From Vicinamibacteria bacterium (GTDB lineage Bacteria; Acidobacteriota; Vicinamibacteria; Vicinamibacterales; UBA8438), in the NCBI GenBank assembly GCA_022820825.1, contig JAJEEU010000027.1, positions 1 through 55,109 of the forward strand: a DNA stretch of 55,109 bases. The letters are read 5' to 3'. Below the pieces are notes generated by a model that had not been told where the DNA came from, searched no databases, and saw only the letters and a list, made by a program, of their open reading frames with translations. The position numbers were made by a program, and so were the translations under genes. This document shows, one piece after another, positions 24,645 through 32,684 of the stretch; the stretch's first letter is position 1, and each line of letters starts with the position of its first letter.

Positions 24645-25273
24645 CGAGCATCGGGGGGCGCAGTGAAGGGTTCGGCGTGGCCGCCTTCCCTCGCGAACGG
24701 ATGCAGCGGGCGCTGTCCGCGGCGCGGGGGCACCTTGCGGACGAGGCGGCGCAGCGGCTGATCGGCTTCGGTCGTCATCCTCGCGTTGTCGGTCACCAGC
24801 GAGGATAGCAACGTGCGCAGCAGTTGCGCGAGTGTGTGCCGCTCCTTCTCGCTGAGCGCGGCGTTCAGGACCTTGTTCTGGTTCTCGACATACGCCGTCG
24901 TGACCTCGTCGACGAGCCGGCGCCCGGCGTCGGTGAGCTGCAGGCGAATGCCACGCCTGTCCTCCGGGTTGGCGATCCTCTCTATCAGCCCTGCCGTCTC
25001 GAGTCGATCGATGCGGTTGGTGAGGCCCCCGGAGCTGACCATCAGCGCATCGAGCAGGTCGCGCGGCGCCGGATGCTGGTCTGGCGCCGTGCGGATGGCC
25101 GCCAGCAGCAGAAACTCGACCTCGCTCAGATCGTAGTCGCGGAGAAGTGCCGCCGCGTTCTCCTCGGCCGCGCGGGCCAGACGGCTGATCCGGGCGAGTA
25201 CACCCAGCGACGAAGAATCGAGATCGGGCCGCTCGCGCCCCCAGTGCTTCATCATCAAGTCGATCGCGCTCAT
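24641..25273 (-). CDS. MarR-family transcriptional regulator with an unusual C-terminal tail
   Basis: 210 residues. The winged helix is clear: LSEVEFLLLAAIRTAPDQ, LLDALMVSSGGLTNRIDRLE (recognition helix), and the wing GLIERIANPEDRRGIRLQLT, then the dimerisation helix ending around residue 165. About 45 further residues are Arg/Pro-rich and low complexity, longer than usual for MarR, and end at a TAG belonging to a dispersed repeat, suggesting the original stop was lost. The ATG at 25273 has no Shine-Dalgarno; the promoter predicts transcription starting at or next to it. It probably represses its own promoter and the divergent secreted-protein gene. The ligand is unknown. Confidence 0.88.
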   Translation of the reverse strand: MSAIDLMMKHWGRERPDLDSSSLGVLARISRLARAAEENAAALLRDYDLSEVEFLLLAAIRTAPDQHPAPRDLLDALMVSSGGLTNRIDRLETAGLIERIANPEDRRGIRLQLTDAGRRLVDEVTTAYVENQNKVLNAALSEKERHTLAQLLRTLLSSLVTDNARMTTEADQPLRRLVRKVPPRRGQRPLHPFAREGGHAEPFTAPPDAR

Positions 25274-25280
25274 GCCACAT

Positions 25281-25308
25281 AGTTTAGCGCGAAAACTTTT
25301 TTCGTCAA
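25281..25308 (-). promoter_or_regulatory. marR promoter
   Basis: On the minus strand: TTGACG (25308-25303), a 16-bp spacer and TAAACT (25286-25281). The expected start point is within one or two bases of the marR ATG at 25273, so the transcript would be leaderless or nearly so. Confidence 0.6.
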
Positions 25309-25318
25309 GAGACTTGAC
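25304..25318. promoter_or_regulatory. palindromic operator GTCAAGAGACTTGAC
   Basis: A perfect inverted repeat GTCAAG-AGA-CTTGAC overlaps both divergent -35 boxes. Its position between marR and a divergent gene is the classic place for a MarR operator. A second small inverted repeat (ATCTT...AAGAT, 25327-25342) covers the rightward -10 region. Confidence 0.65.
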
Positions 25319-25342
25319 ATCAATATATCTTGCCACTAAGAT
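25314..25342 (+). promoter_or_regulatory. rightward promoter divergent from marR
   Basis: TTGACA (25314-25319), a 17-bp spacer and TAAGAT (25337-25342): the best sigma-70-type match noticed in the window. It drives the gene at 25670 through a leader of about 320 nt. Confidence 0.7.
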
Positions 25343-25669
25343 GCTCACTCGACACCGAGAGTGTTGACCGAAATGAGCTTGGACGGTTCCCGATCAGGAG
25401 GGCTCACGATGGCAGGACGCAACAGGTTCGGCGCCACGACGATTTCCCGCAACACCCATCCGCGCTTGCGGTGCGCCGCGCGACCGGTCGCGCTGGACGA
25501 TCCGTATGGTCGGCTCCGGTGCGCGCGGGGCACATGGCGGTGGGATTCGTCGTGGATCACATACAGGCATTTCGTGCACCGCAAATTCGCATCATCCCGC
25601 GTACCGGCGGCAGACGGCGCCGGACGCCCCGTGGCCACGCCGCGGGTAACCCGGAAAGGAGACGGAACC
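25343..25669 (+). other. long untranslated leader or unresolved upstream coding
   Basis: About 327 nt separate the promoter from the best start at 25670. The frame is open upstream, and AGGAGG near 25399-25404 precedes an in-frame ATG at about 25409. That extension would add 87 residues rich in Arg and Trp before the signal peptide and does not look like protein. No known riboswitch was recognised. The region may hold a regulatory leader or a decayed gene. Confidence 0.35.
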
Positions 25670-26194
25670 ATGAAGAACCACTTGACCCACGCGAACATGC
25701 TGACGAAAGCGGCGCTCGCAGCCCTGATTCTGCTCGCGGGTGCCGGCGTGGCGTTGGCGGCGAACGACAAGCTCGGCGCGTCGCAGCAGCCGACCGAGTT
25801 CACCTGGTCTGCCGAGCTCGTGGCCTTCGACGAGGCCAGCGGCATGGCGACCGTGAAGGCGTTCGTCGTTGGATCGCCCATTGACAACGCGGATACCTTC
25901 GACAAGGGCGATGCGATAGTGTTGGCGTGGTCGGGCGCCTACAAGCGGGCGTCCGGCGTACGCAGCATCGCTCACGGCGATATGGCCAGGGATCGGTTCG
26001 AGATGCCCGTGGAGTTCGTGTCCACGGAGCGGGACGGGCGCTACCTCGTCTTCCGCGTCCCGATTTCCGAGGCGCACGTCGCGGCGGTGGAGAAGCTCTC
26101 GCCGGGACTGTGGGTGACGGCGACCTCACCGCACGCCGCCCCGGACCGCACGGCGGTCGTGTCGACGATCCGGAGCTACACGGACATCGGCTAG
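25670..26194 (+). CDS. secreted protein of unknown function, MarR-linked
   Basis: 174 residues with a clear signal peptide (ALAALILLAGAGVALA, cleavage before AND). The mature part is beta-rich (TEFTWSAELVAFDEASGMATVKAFV, RYLVFRVPISEAHV, LWVTATSPHAAPDRTAVVST) without Cys, heme or metal motifs. I do not recognise the family. AAGGAG lies 8 nt before the ATG. It is transcribed from the promoter shared with marR, so its expression is probably derepressed by the MarR ligand. A hairpin with a T-rich tail follows 24 nt after the stop. Confidence 0.7.
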   Translation: MKNHLTHANMLTKAALAALILLAGAGVALAANDKLGASQQPTEFTWSAELVAFDEASGMATVKAFVVGSPIDNADTFDKGDAIVLAWSGAYKRASGVRSIAHGDMARDRFEMPVEFVSTERDGRYLVFRVPISEAHVAAVEKLSPGLWVTATSPHAAPDRTAVVSTIRSYTDIG

Positions 26195-26218
26195 CAGTCC
26201 TGACAGCAAAGGGATAAT

Positions 26219-26261
26219 GACGGAGGCGGCGGCGCCAGCGCCCGCCGCCTCCGTCTTCTTT
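26219..26261 (+). terminator. intrinsic terminator or attenuator
   Basis: A 14-bp perfect stem (GACGGAGGCGGCGG, 26219-26232, pairing with 26242-26255), a 9-nt loop and the tail TTCTTT. It lies between the genes at 25670 and 26287, so it may cap the first transcript or reduce read-through into the second. Confidence 0.7.
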
Positions 26262-26286
26262 GTCACGCGCAACAGGAGACCGTACC

Positions 26287-26931
26287 GTGAAGAGCCATAC
26301 AAGACATTCGGCGGTTTGGCGGCCGGTGGGCAGTGTGTGTCTGACCCTGCTGATCGGCACGTTGGCGAACGCGGAACAGTCGGCGGAGGACGCGCGGCGG
26401 ATTCCGGAAACGTTTACCGCAACGACGGCGAACATGGACCCGGCAGGCACCGATCTGCGGATCAACGTGCTGGAGTGGTCCACCGACGCCGAGCGGGAAG
26501 CCGTCATCGACGTGCTGACGAGTCCGGAAGCCGAAGCCGATGGAGCATCCGACCTCGACCCGCTGCTCGATCTACCGACGCGCGGCTACGTATGGCCGGA
26601 CGGCAGTGCCCTGGGCTACTCGATCAAGTACGCCCACCGCGCGACGACGGCCGATGGTGGAGAGCACCTCACCTTCGTCACCGGGAGGAGGCTCGGCAAG
26701 TTCGCGCGCGAGCCCTGGGCGCCGGAGGGTACTCCGGAAGAGGAACTACGGCCGTTCACCGTCATGGAGCTGCGCCTGGACGCGGACGGCAACGGCGCGG
26801 GCACGATGTCTCCGGCCGCCGAAGCCGCCTTCGACGCGGCGAATCACACGGCGTCGCTCGTCAACTACGATGATGCTCCCACGCTGTTCGAGGCGGCCAA
26901 GCGTCAGCCGCCGCCGTACTGGGCGCAGTAG
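26287..26931 (+). CDS. secreted protein of unknown function
   Basis: 214 residues starting at GTG, with AGGAG (26274-26278) 8 nt upstream. The signal segment is VGSVCLTLLIGTLANA. The mature part starts with TFTATTANMDPAGTDLRINV and LEWSTDAEREAVIDVL, then GYVWPDGSALGYSIKYAHR and FTVMELRLDADGNGAGTMSP. Similar proteins are frequent in Acidobacteriota as far as I recall, but no function is known. There is no heme or catalytic motif. It lies directly after the terminator of the previous secreted-protein gene, and the two may form a functional pair. Confidence 0.7.
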   Translation: MKSHTRHSAVWRPVGSVCLTLLIGTLANAEQSAEDARRIPETFTATTANMDPAGTDLRINVLEWSTDAEREAVIDVLTSPEAEADGASDLDPLLDLPTRGYVWPDGSALGYSIKYAHRATTADGGEHLTFVTGRRLGKFAREPWAPEGTPEEELRPFTVMELRLDADGNGAGTMSPAAEAAFDAANHTASLVNYDDAPTLFEAAKRQPPPYWAQ

Positions 26932-26946
26932 CGAACACCGGCGCGC

Positions 26947-27546
26947 TCACCTGGTCCGCGTGCGGGGCATGTCCGGCTTCCATTCGGAGTACGCCGGATG
27001 GTCGGGCGTGTACGCGAAGGTGCCGCGGCCCGGCATCCGGACCTGCGGCAGGCTCGCCGCGTCGAGGACGTCGTCCTCCTCGATGATGCCGTTGCGGTGC
27101 AGCAGGTACGCCGTCAGGGCGTAGACCTCGTCGGCCGTCAGGAAGCCCTGCTGGTTGAGCGGCATCCCCTGGTTGATCCAGCTCCAGATCTGGGTCGCGA
27201 ACATGAAGTTGCGGATGCCCCGCCCCTGCCAGTTGCCGCCCTCGTAGAACGCGTCGTATTCCGCATTTCCCGATCCGCGCTCGCCGACCAGGTGCGGGCC
27301 CGGACCCTCGACCCCGGTCGGCCCGTGGCACTGGCTGCACCCGCGCGCGACGTACAGCAGCGCGCCCTCGGCCGCGGTGCCGCTGCCCGGCGGGAGCCCC
27401 TGTCCGTCGAGCCCGATCGCCGCGCCGGCCGGGTTCAACTCCTCTTCGGTCGCGGCCCGGCCCAGGTTGTAGGTGGGCCCCTGCGCCGCCGCGCTGGCGC
27501 ACGCCAGCACGACCACGGCCGCGACCCATCCAGCGCTACAGCGCAT
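26947..27546 (-). CDS. SoxD-like monoheme cytochrome c
   Basis: 199 residues with a signal peptide (VAAVVVLACASAAAQ). The mature start TYNLGRAATEEELNPAG and LDGQGLPPGSGTAAEGALL matches the N-terminus of SoxD, the cytochrome of sulfane dehydrogenase SoxCD. There is one heme: ARGCSQCHGP (Cys70, Cys73, His74), with INQGMPLNQQG supplying a candidate Met ligand. Classical Paracoccus-type SoxD has two heme domains; this one has only the first. It overlaps the soxC-like gene by 11 nt, so the two are translationally coupled. It probably carries electrons from the molybdenum subunit. Confidence 0.82.
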   Translation of the reverse strand: MRCSAGWVAAVVVLACASAAAQGPTYNLGRAATEEELNPAGAAIGLDGQGLPPGSGTAAEGALLYVARGCSQCHGPTGVEGPGPHLVGERGSGNAEYDAFYEGGNWQGRGIRNFMFATQIWSWINQGMPLNQQGFLTADEVYALTAYLLHRNGIIEEDDVLDAASLPQVRMPGRGTFAYTPDHPAYSEWKPDMPRTRTR

Positions 27547-28768
27547 TGACCACCCGCCCGACGCTCGTTACGCGCCACGGCTGAATCACGTTGTTGTGAG
27601 GCGCCGCGTACTCGCCCCAGAACGCGCCGTATTCCTCCGGCGTGGGCTGCACCTGGCCGCGTTCGTCGGTGCAGCGGGACTGCAGCACGGCCTCGCCGCC
27701 GTCCCAGTTCCAGGGCAGCTTGAAGCGGGTCATGGCCATCGGCAGGGCCGGCCCGATCTCGGCGTCCTGCCAGGAGCGCCCGCCGTCGGTCGACACCTCC
27801 ACCCGGCTGACGGCGCCGGCGCCCGACCAGGCGAAGCCGACTATCGTGTGGTGGCCGCGGTCCGGCAGCCGCTGGCCGCCGGCAGGACAGGTGATCACCG
27901 ATTTGGGCCCCTGCTCCCAATACGACCCCAGCGGCGTGCGCTCCCGCCGCGTGAACGAGCCGTGCTCCCAGTACGTCACGTAGGGCTGTTCCGTCACCTT
28001 GACCGAGCGCAGCCACTTGAGCTGGAACTTGCCCTCGAAGCCCGGCACGACCAGCCGCAGCGGGTAGCCGTTGTGCGGCTGCACCGGCTCGCCGTTCTGG
28101 CCGTACGCCACCAGCGTGTCGTCCATCAGCGCCTTGGCGATCGGGAAGCTCCGCGCCTGCTGCGTGCGCCCCAGGCTCTCGCCCACGACCCACCTGGCCC
28201 CGGGCTTCACGCCCGCTTCCTTGAGCAGCAGCGACAACGGTACGCCGGTCCACTCGCTGCAACCGATCAGCCCGTGATTCTGCTCGAGCGTCCGCTCCTT
28301 GCCGGGCCTGGGCGAGTTGGCGAGGCATTCGATGAAGTGAATGCGGGAGACGGACGGCAGGCGCTTGAGCTCGTCCAGCGTGAAGACGAGCGGCCGCTCC
28401 ACCATGCCGTAGATCATCAGGCGGTGCTTCGCGGGATCGATATCCGGCGGCGGGTCGCCGTGGGACGAGATGAAATGCAGCGGCGCCGGCGTGATGATCC
28501 CCATCTGCTCGCCGAGCGGCGTCAGGGCGTCGAAGCCGTTGGGGTCGCCATGCATCTGCATGTTGACCTTGTTGTCCAGCGTGATGCGGCCGGTTTCGAC
28601 GAAACGCGACCGCCGGCCGTACGCCATCAACTCGCGGGCCAGTCCCTCCGGGGTTGCCGTGCGCAACGACTGCGCGCCCGCCGACCCGGCGCCCGCCGCG
28701 AGGCCCACGAGAGCGGCCCCGCCGCCCTTCAGCAACTGCCGCCTGGTGGCCGTCTTGTCCTTGTGCAT
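27536..28768 (-). CDS. SoxC-like molybdopterin sulfane/sulfite dehydrogenase
   Basis: 410 residues with a twin-arginine signal (TATRRQLLKGGGAALVGLAA). The sulfite-oxidase fold is evident: PLHFISSHGDPPPDIDPAKH, LMIYGMVERPLVFTLDELKRLP, SRIHFIECLANSP with Cys148 as the expected molybdenum ligand, GCSEWTGVPLSLLLKEAG, PHNGYPLRLVVPGFEGK, and the C-terminal Mo-co dimer domain with VEVSTDGGRSWQDAE. SoxC oxidises the sulfane sulfur bound to SoxYZ; no soxYZ, soxA, soxX or soxB is in the window, so a stand-alone sulfite or other S-oxide reaction is possible. The ATG at 28768 is preferred over 28774 because GGGGAG abuts the latter. It lies downstream of the copper-monooxygenase-like array. Confidence 0.88.
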   Translation of the reverse strand: MHKDKTATRRQLLKGGGAALVGLAAGAGSAGAQSLRTATPEGLARELMAYGRRSRFVETGRITLDNKVNMQMHGDPNGFDALTPLGEQMGIITPAPLHFISSHGDPPPDIDPAKHRLMIYGMVERPLVFTLDELKRLPSVSRIHFIECLANSPRPGKERTLEQNHGLIGCSEWTGVPLSLLLKEAGVKPGARWVVGESLGRTQQARSFPIAKALMDDTLVAYGQNGEPVQPHNGYPLRLVVPGFEGKFQLKWLRSVKVTEQPYVTYWEHGSFTRRERTPLGSYWEQGPKSVITCPAGGQRLPDRGHHTIVGFAWSGAGAVSRVEVSTDGGRSWQDAEIGPALPMAMTRFKLPWNWDGGEAVLQSRCTDERGQVQPTPEEYGAFWGEYAAPHNNVIQPWRVTSVGRVVNAL

Positions 28769-28859
28769 CACCATCTCCCCTGGCTCGCGCCGTTCCGCAC
28801 GGCGGGACCGTCCGGCGTCTCACGGCGCCGGCGGAGGCCCGCCGGGTTCGGGAACAGGC

Positions 28860-30251
28860 TCACTGGTCCTGCGACGTGGCGAAGGCCGGCGTGCCGCCGC
28901 GGGCGGCCACCTCGGCCTGGAACTCCTCCTCGGTCAGCTCGATCGTCCGGGTGATGCTGAAGAACATGTCGTCGATCGAGCGGTTGCCGTAGCCCTTCCA
29001 GTTGCGCGGGTCGACCACGTTCTTGTTGGTCGGCGAGTTGTCGTACCACGCCATGACGTGGATCAGCGTGCCGGCCGGCAGCAGCGGCGCCGCGTCGTCC
29101 TCGTAGGTGTAGACCTTCACCCAGTTGTGGTCGTAGTCGGCGCAGCTCAGCATCTCGCGCGCGTTGTTCGGGTAGAGCGCCTCGACGCACATCCGCTTGC
29201 CGCTCGAATGCAGGTGCGGCTCGAACATGAGCATCTTGGTCGGCTTCGTGACCCGGTGGAACCCGTCGCGCATCACGTTGTCGTCGTTCGAGGGGATGTC
29301 GAACTCGTAGTCGAACATGCTGACGCCGCCGAAGCCGCCGGTGCTCTGCCTGTAGCGCGGCTCGTAGTCTTCCGGATGAAACGTGAGGCCGACGTCGACC
29401 CGCGCGCGCACCTCGCGGCCGATGGAGTGCAGGTGCATGGAGTTGAACGTGAGCACCGAGTCGGCCGGCAGCTTCACGCCCACCTCATCCGGGAAGATCG
29501 TCGGGTTCTGGCCCAGCTCGTAGGTCAGCCAGAGCTGATCGTCGTTGGCGTCGCAGGAGGTCTCGTTGCCGCAATCGAACGGCGCCTCCACGTTCTGCGG
29601 CATGTCCGACGTGATGACCGCGTGGTGCACCACGAACAGGCTCAGATCGGCCCGGCCGCTGTCGTCCGCCTTCGTCTCAACGACCGGCCCCTCTTCCAGC
29701 CGGACCTCCTTCACCTCGATGGCCTTGATGTAGCGGTCGGCGTCGAGCCCGGTGGCCGTCTCGCCCCACTCGCCGAACCAGTCGGCGGCGTCGGCTTCGA
29801 CGATGCCCTCCGGCGAGGGCACGATCAGGTCGGGCGGGCCGTAGGTCCAGCCATCCGCGGGCCATTCTATCGGCGGCGGCAGGTCGGCCGGGTTGCCGCG
29901 CGGCGCGCCGTTGTCCACCCACGCGGCGATGGTCGCAATCTCCTCGTCGCTCAGCGACGGATCGTCCTTGAAGCGCTGGATGCCGATGTTCTTGTCTATG
30001 AACCAGGGCGGCATCTCGCGGGCCCCCGTGCGGTTCCGGATGGCCCGCGCCCACGGGCGGACGTCCTCGTAGCTGACCAGCGCCATCGGCGCCGCGCCCT
30101 GGGCGCGGTGGCAGTTCTCGCACGAGCGCTGCAGGATCGGCGCGATGTGCTTGCTGAAGGTAACTTCCGATTCCCGTTCCGCGGCCGCCGCAGGCGCCGC
30201 GAGCAGGCCGGCCAGGAGTACACCGGCAGCTACCAGGCTCGCGTTTCTCAT
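28860..30251 (-). CDS. secreted monoheme cytochrome c / copper-monooxygenase-like protein (copy 2)
   Basis: 463 residues. A signal peptide (VAAGVLLAGLLAAPAAAA) precedes the heme site SCENCHRAQG (Cys44, Cys47, His48). The PHM-like part has candidate copper ligands in SLFVVHHAVITSD, NSMHLHSIGREV and FEPHLHSSGKRMCVEALYP, then HVMAWYDNSPTNKNVVDPRN. By eye it is nearly identical to copy 3 (31224-32612), which indicates recent duplication. The C-terminus is ATSQDQ. GGAG lies 7 nt before the ATG at 30251; an upstream in-frame ATG at 30275 lacks a site. A separate gene (30315-31202) sits between copies 2 and 3. The substrate is unknown. Confidence 0.8.
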   Translation of the reverse strand: MRNASLVAAGVLLAGLLAAPAAAAERESEVTFSKHIAPILQRSCENCHRAQGAAPMALVSYEDVRPWARAIRNRTGAREMPPWFIDKNIGIQRFKDDPSLSDEEIATIAAWVDNGAPRGNPADLPPPIEWPADGWTYGPPDLIVPSPEGIVEADAADWFGEWGETATGLDADRYIKAIEVKEVRLEEGPVVETKADDSGRADLSLFVVHHAVITSDMPQNVEAPFDCGNETSCDANDDQLWLTYELGQNPTIFPDEVGVKLPADSVLTFNSMHLHSIGREVRARVDVGLTFHPEDYEPRYRQSTGGFGGVSMFDYEFDIPSNDDNVMRDGFHRVTKPTKMLMFEPHLHSSGKRMCVEALYPNNAREMLSCADYDHNWVKVYTYEDDAAPLLPAGTLIHVMAWYDNSPTNKNVVDPRNWKGYGNRSIDDMFFSITRTIELTEEEFQAEVAARGGTPAFATSQDQ

Positions 30252-30314
30252 GAAAGGTCTCCAGTTGGTGTGCATTGCATTCCCTGGTTCCGCGGTCCCG
30301 AGCCCCGGCGCGGG

Positions 30315-31202
30315 CTATCCGCCGCCCACGACCACGGTCACGTCGCCTTCCCCCGGCAATCCGCCGTCGTGCGCATAGGCGCGCAGCACGTAGGTGCCCG
30401 GCTCGTGGAAGATGGCCGCCACGTTGAACCGGTTGTCCGCCGGCACCGGCGGAGGCTCCCAGCCCGGGGACCAGGGCGAGTTGCCGTCATAGTTCGGATG
30501 GATGTCGAACTGCTCGGGATCGAACGTCACCTGGTTGCCGTCGCCGCGCCACACGATCCACGCCAGCCGCAGGCCCCACGCGTTGTAGTTCACCGGCACG
30601 CGCGCCGACGCCGCGCGCCGCGGCGGGATGCCGTCGTCGGTTGCGAGGGCCGTCAGATTCAGCGGCTCGCCGACCGCCACCCGCACGTTGTCGGGCCCTT
30701 CGATGTCGACCATCGGCGCCTTGTTGAGCTCCCGCTCGGCGCGCAACCCGCCGACGTCCTTCTGCATCAGCGGCGAGTCGTTCACGTAGTCGGGCTTCAG
30801 GCTGCCGAACGCCTGCTCGGTCTTGCCGCGTGCAATCAGCGTCCACGCGATTTCCCGGGTCCCGAAGTCGGCCGGCACCGTGATGCGGAACACGTAGCGG
30901 TTGCGGCGCGGCTGGAAGAAGGTCGGCTGGCCCTGATCCTCCGGTCCCGGCGAGAGAAAGTTGTTCGGCCCGATCGGAATGTGGACCTTCTCCTGCGAGT
31001 TGCGGTTCATGTAGCCGAAGATGAGGTCGAACGTGCCGTCCGGATTCTGCTCCCACCCCTCGAACGCCGGCACGACGTTCTGCCCGCGCTCGAAGATGAT
31101 GGTCTGGCCGCTGGTCGCGGTGAGCGAGGAGAGCATCACGGCCGCGGTAAGGAGAACCATGGTCCGTGCGCTCGCCCGCCACCGGGCACTAGAAGTCGTC
31201 AT
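30315..31202 (-). CDS. secreted protein of unknown function between the array copies
   Basis: 295 residues with a signal peptide (TMVLLTAAVMLSSLTATSGQ). The mature part begins TIIFERGQNVVPAFEGWEQN and DGTFDLIFGYMNRNSQEKV, followed by RNRYVFRITVPADFGTREI and a C-terminal Ig-like strand pattern (FNVAAIFHEPGTYVLRAYAH). There is no catalytic or metal motif. It ends 63 nt before the next gene and starts 21 nt after copy 3 stops, so it is probably part of the same transcript. Its mention of structure (Ig-like, secreted) rather than function is all the sequence supports. Confidence 0.75.
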   Translation of the reverse strand: MTTSSARWRASARTMVLLTAAVMLSSLTATSGQTIIFERGQNVVPAFEGWEQNPDGTFDLIFGYMNRNSQEKVHIPIGPNNFLSPGPEDQGQPTFFQPRRNRYVFRITVPADFGTREIAWTLIARGKTEQAFGSLKPDYVNDSPLMQKDVGGLRAERELNKAPMVDIEGPDNVRVAVGEPLNLTALATDDGIPPRRAASARVPVNYNAWGLRLAWIVWRGDGNQVTFDPEQFDIHPNYDGNSPWSPGWEPPPVPADNRFNVAAIFHEPGTYVLRAYAHDGGLPGEGDVTVVVGGG

Positions 31203-31223
31203 AACGCTTGCGCTCCCTGGTTG

Positions 31224-32612
31224 CTACTGCTGATCCTGCGACGTCGCGAAGGCCGGCGTGCCGCCGCGGGCGGCCACCTCGGCCTGGAACTCTTCCTCGG
31301 TCATCTCGATCGTGCGCGTGATGCTGACGAACATGTCGTCGATCGAGCGGTTGCCCCACCCCTTCCAGTTGCGCGGGTCGACCACGTTCTTGTTGGTCGG
31401 CGAGTTGTCGTACCACGCCATGACGTGGATCAACGTGCCGGTCGGCAGCAGCGGCGCCACGTCGTCCTCGTAGGTGTAGACCTTCACCCAGTTGTGGTCG
31501 TAGTTCGAGCAGCTCAGCATCTCGCGCACGTTGTTCGGATAGATGGCCTCGACGCACATGCGCTTGCCGCTCGAATGCAGGTGCGGCTCGAACATCAGCA
31601 TCTTGGTCGGCTTCGTGATGCGGTGGAACCCGTCGCGCATCACGTTGTCGTCGTTCGACGGGATGTCGAACTCGTAGTCGTACTGGGTGGAGCGACGGAA
31701 GCCGGTGTTGCTCTGCATGTAGCGCGGCTCGTAGCCCTCGGGGTGCAGCGTCAGGCCGACGTCGACCCGCGCGCGCACCTCGCGCCCTATGGAGTGCAGG
31801 TGCATGGAGTTGAACGTGAGCACCGACCCGGCCGGCAGCTTGACGCCCATTTCATCCGGAAAGATCGTCGGGTTCTGGCCCAGCTCGTACGTCAGCCGGA
31901 GCTGGCCGTCGTGACCGCCGCAGGAGGTCTCGTTCCCGCAATCGAGGGGCGCGACCACGTTCTGCGGCGCATCCGACGTGATGACCGCGTGGTGCACCAC
32001 GAAGAGGCTGAGATCGGCCCGGCCGGTGTCGTCCACCTTGATCTGCGGCCCTTCCTCGAGCCTGACCTCCTTCACCTCGATGGCCTTGATGTAGCGGTCG
32101 GTGTTCAGCCCCGTGGGCGTCTCGCCCCACTCGCCGAACCAGTCGGCGGCGTCAGCCTCGACGATGCCCTCCGGCGACGGCACGACCACATCCGGCGTGC
32201 CGTACGTCCAGCCGTCGGCCGGCCACTCGAGGGGCGGCGGCAGATCCGCCGGATTGCCGCGCGGCGCGCCGTTGTCCACCCACGCGGCGATCGTCGCAAT
32301 CTCCTCGTCGCTCAGGGACGGATCGTCCTTGAAGCGCTGGATGCCGATGTTCTTGTCGATGAACCAGGGCGGCATCTCGCGGGCCCCCGTGCGGTTCCGG
32401 ATGGCCCGCGCCCACGGACGGACGTCCTCGTAGCTGACGAGCGGCATCGGCGCCGCGCCCTGCGGGCGGTGGCAGTTCTCGCACGAGCGCTGCAGGATCG
32501 GCGCGACGTGCTTGTTGAAGGTAACTTCCGATTCCCGTTCCGCGGCCGCCGCAGGCGCCGCGAGCAGGCCGGCGAAGAGAATGCCGGCGGCCGTCAGACT
32601 TACGCTTCTCAT
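31224..32612 (-). CDS. secreted monoheme cytochrome c / copper-monooxygenase-like protein (copy 3)
   Basis: 462 residues with the same signal peptide layout and heme site (SCENCHRPQG, Cys44 to His48) as copy 2. Copper-ligand candidates are SLFVVHHAVITSD, NSMHLHSIGREV and FEPHLHSSGKRMCVEAIYP. Differences from copy 2 cluster in the mid-region (CGGHDGQLRLTYELG versus CDANDDQLWLTYELG; NTGFRRSTQYDYEFD versus TGGFGGVSMFDYEFD), so substrate specificity may differ. The ATG at 32612 is 8 nt from AAGGAG; the ATG at 32618 is only 2 nt from it. The Shine-Dalgarno abuts a palindromic repeat at 32625-32650. The C-terminus is ATSQDQQ. Confidence 0.8.
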   Translation of the reverse strand: MRSVSLTAAGILFAGLLAAPAAAAERESEVTFNKHVAPILQRSCENCHRPQGAAPMPLVSYEDVRPWARAIRNRTGAREMPPWFIDKNIGIQRFKDDPSLSDEEIATIAAWVDNGAPRGNPADLPPPLEWPADGWTYGTPDVVVPSPEGIVEADAADWFGEWGETPTGLNTDRYIKAIEVKEVRLEEGPQIKVDDTGRADLSLFVVHHAVITSDAPQNVVAPLDCGNETSCGGHDGQLRLTYELGQNPTIFPDEMGVKLPAGSVLTFNSMHLHSIGREVRARVDVGLTLHPEGYEPRYMQSNTGFRRSTQYDYEFDIPSNDDNVMRDGFHRITKPTKMLMFEPHLHSSGKRMCVEAIYPNNVREMLSCSNYDHNWVKVYTYEDDVAPLLPTGTLIHVMAWYDNSPTNKNVVDPRNWKGWGNRSIDDMFVSITRTIEMTEEEFQAEVAARGGTPAFATSQDQQ

Positions 32613-32624
32613 GAGCATATCTCC

Positions 32625-32650
32625 TTGGGGCTGCGCCCCAAACCCCCGGC
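32625..32650 (-). repeat. palindromic repeat core next to a ribosome binding site
   Basis: On the minus strand GCCGGGGGTTTGGGGCGCAG followed by CCCCAA, identical over about 24 nt to the core of the repeats at 5124-5171 and 19083-19130. The AAGGAG of copy 3 starts at its edge. The GGGGC-GCA-GCCCC hairpin could influence initiation of the downstream gene. Confidence 0.75.
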
Positions 32651-32684
32651 AATCCCTAGCATCGTGGATGGGGCTTCCCGGCTG

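Noticed and set aside
25409..25669. Upstream start for the MarR-linked secreted protein
   Set aside because: Despite AGGAGG before the ATG at about 25409, the added residues are not protein-like and would place the signal peptide in the middle; kept only as a leader of uncertain nature.
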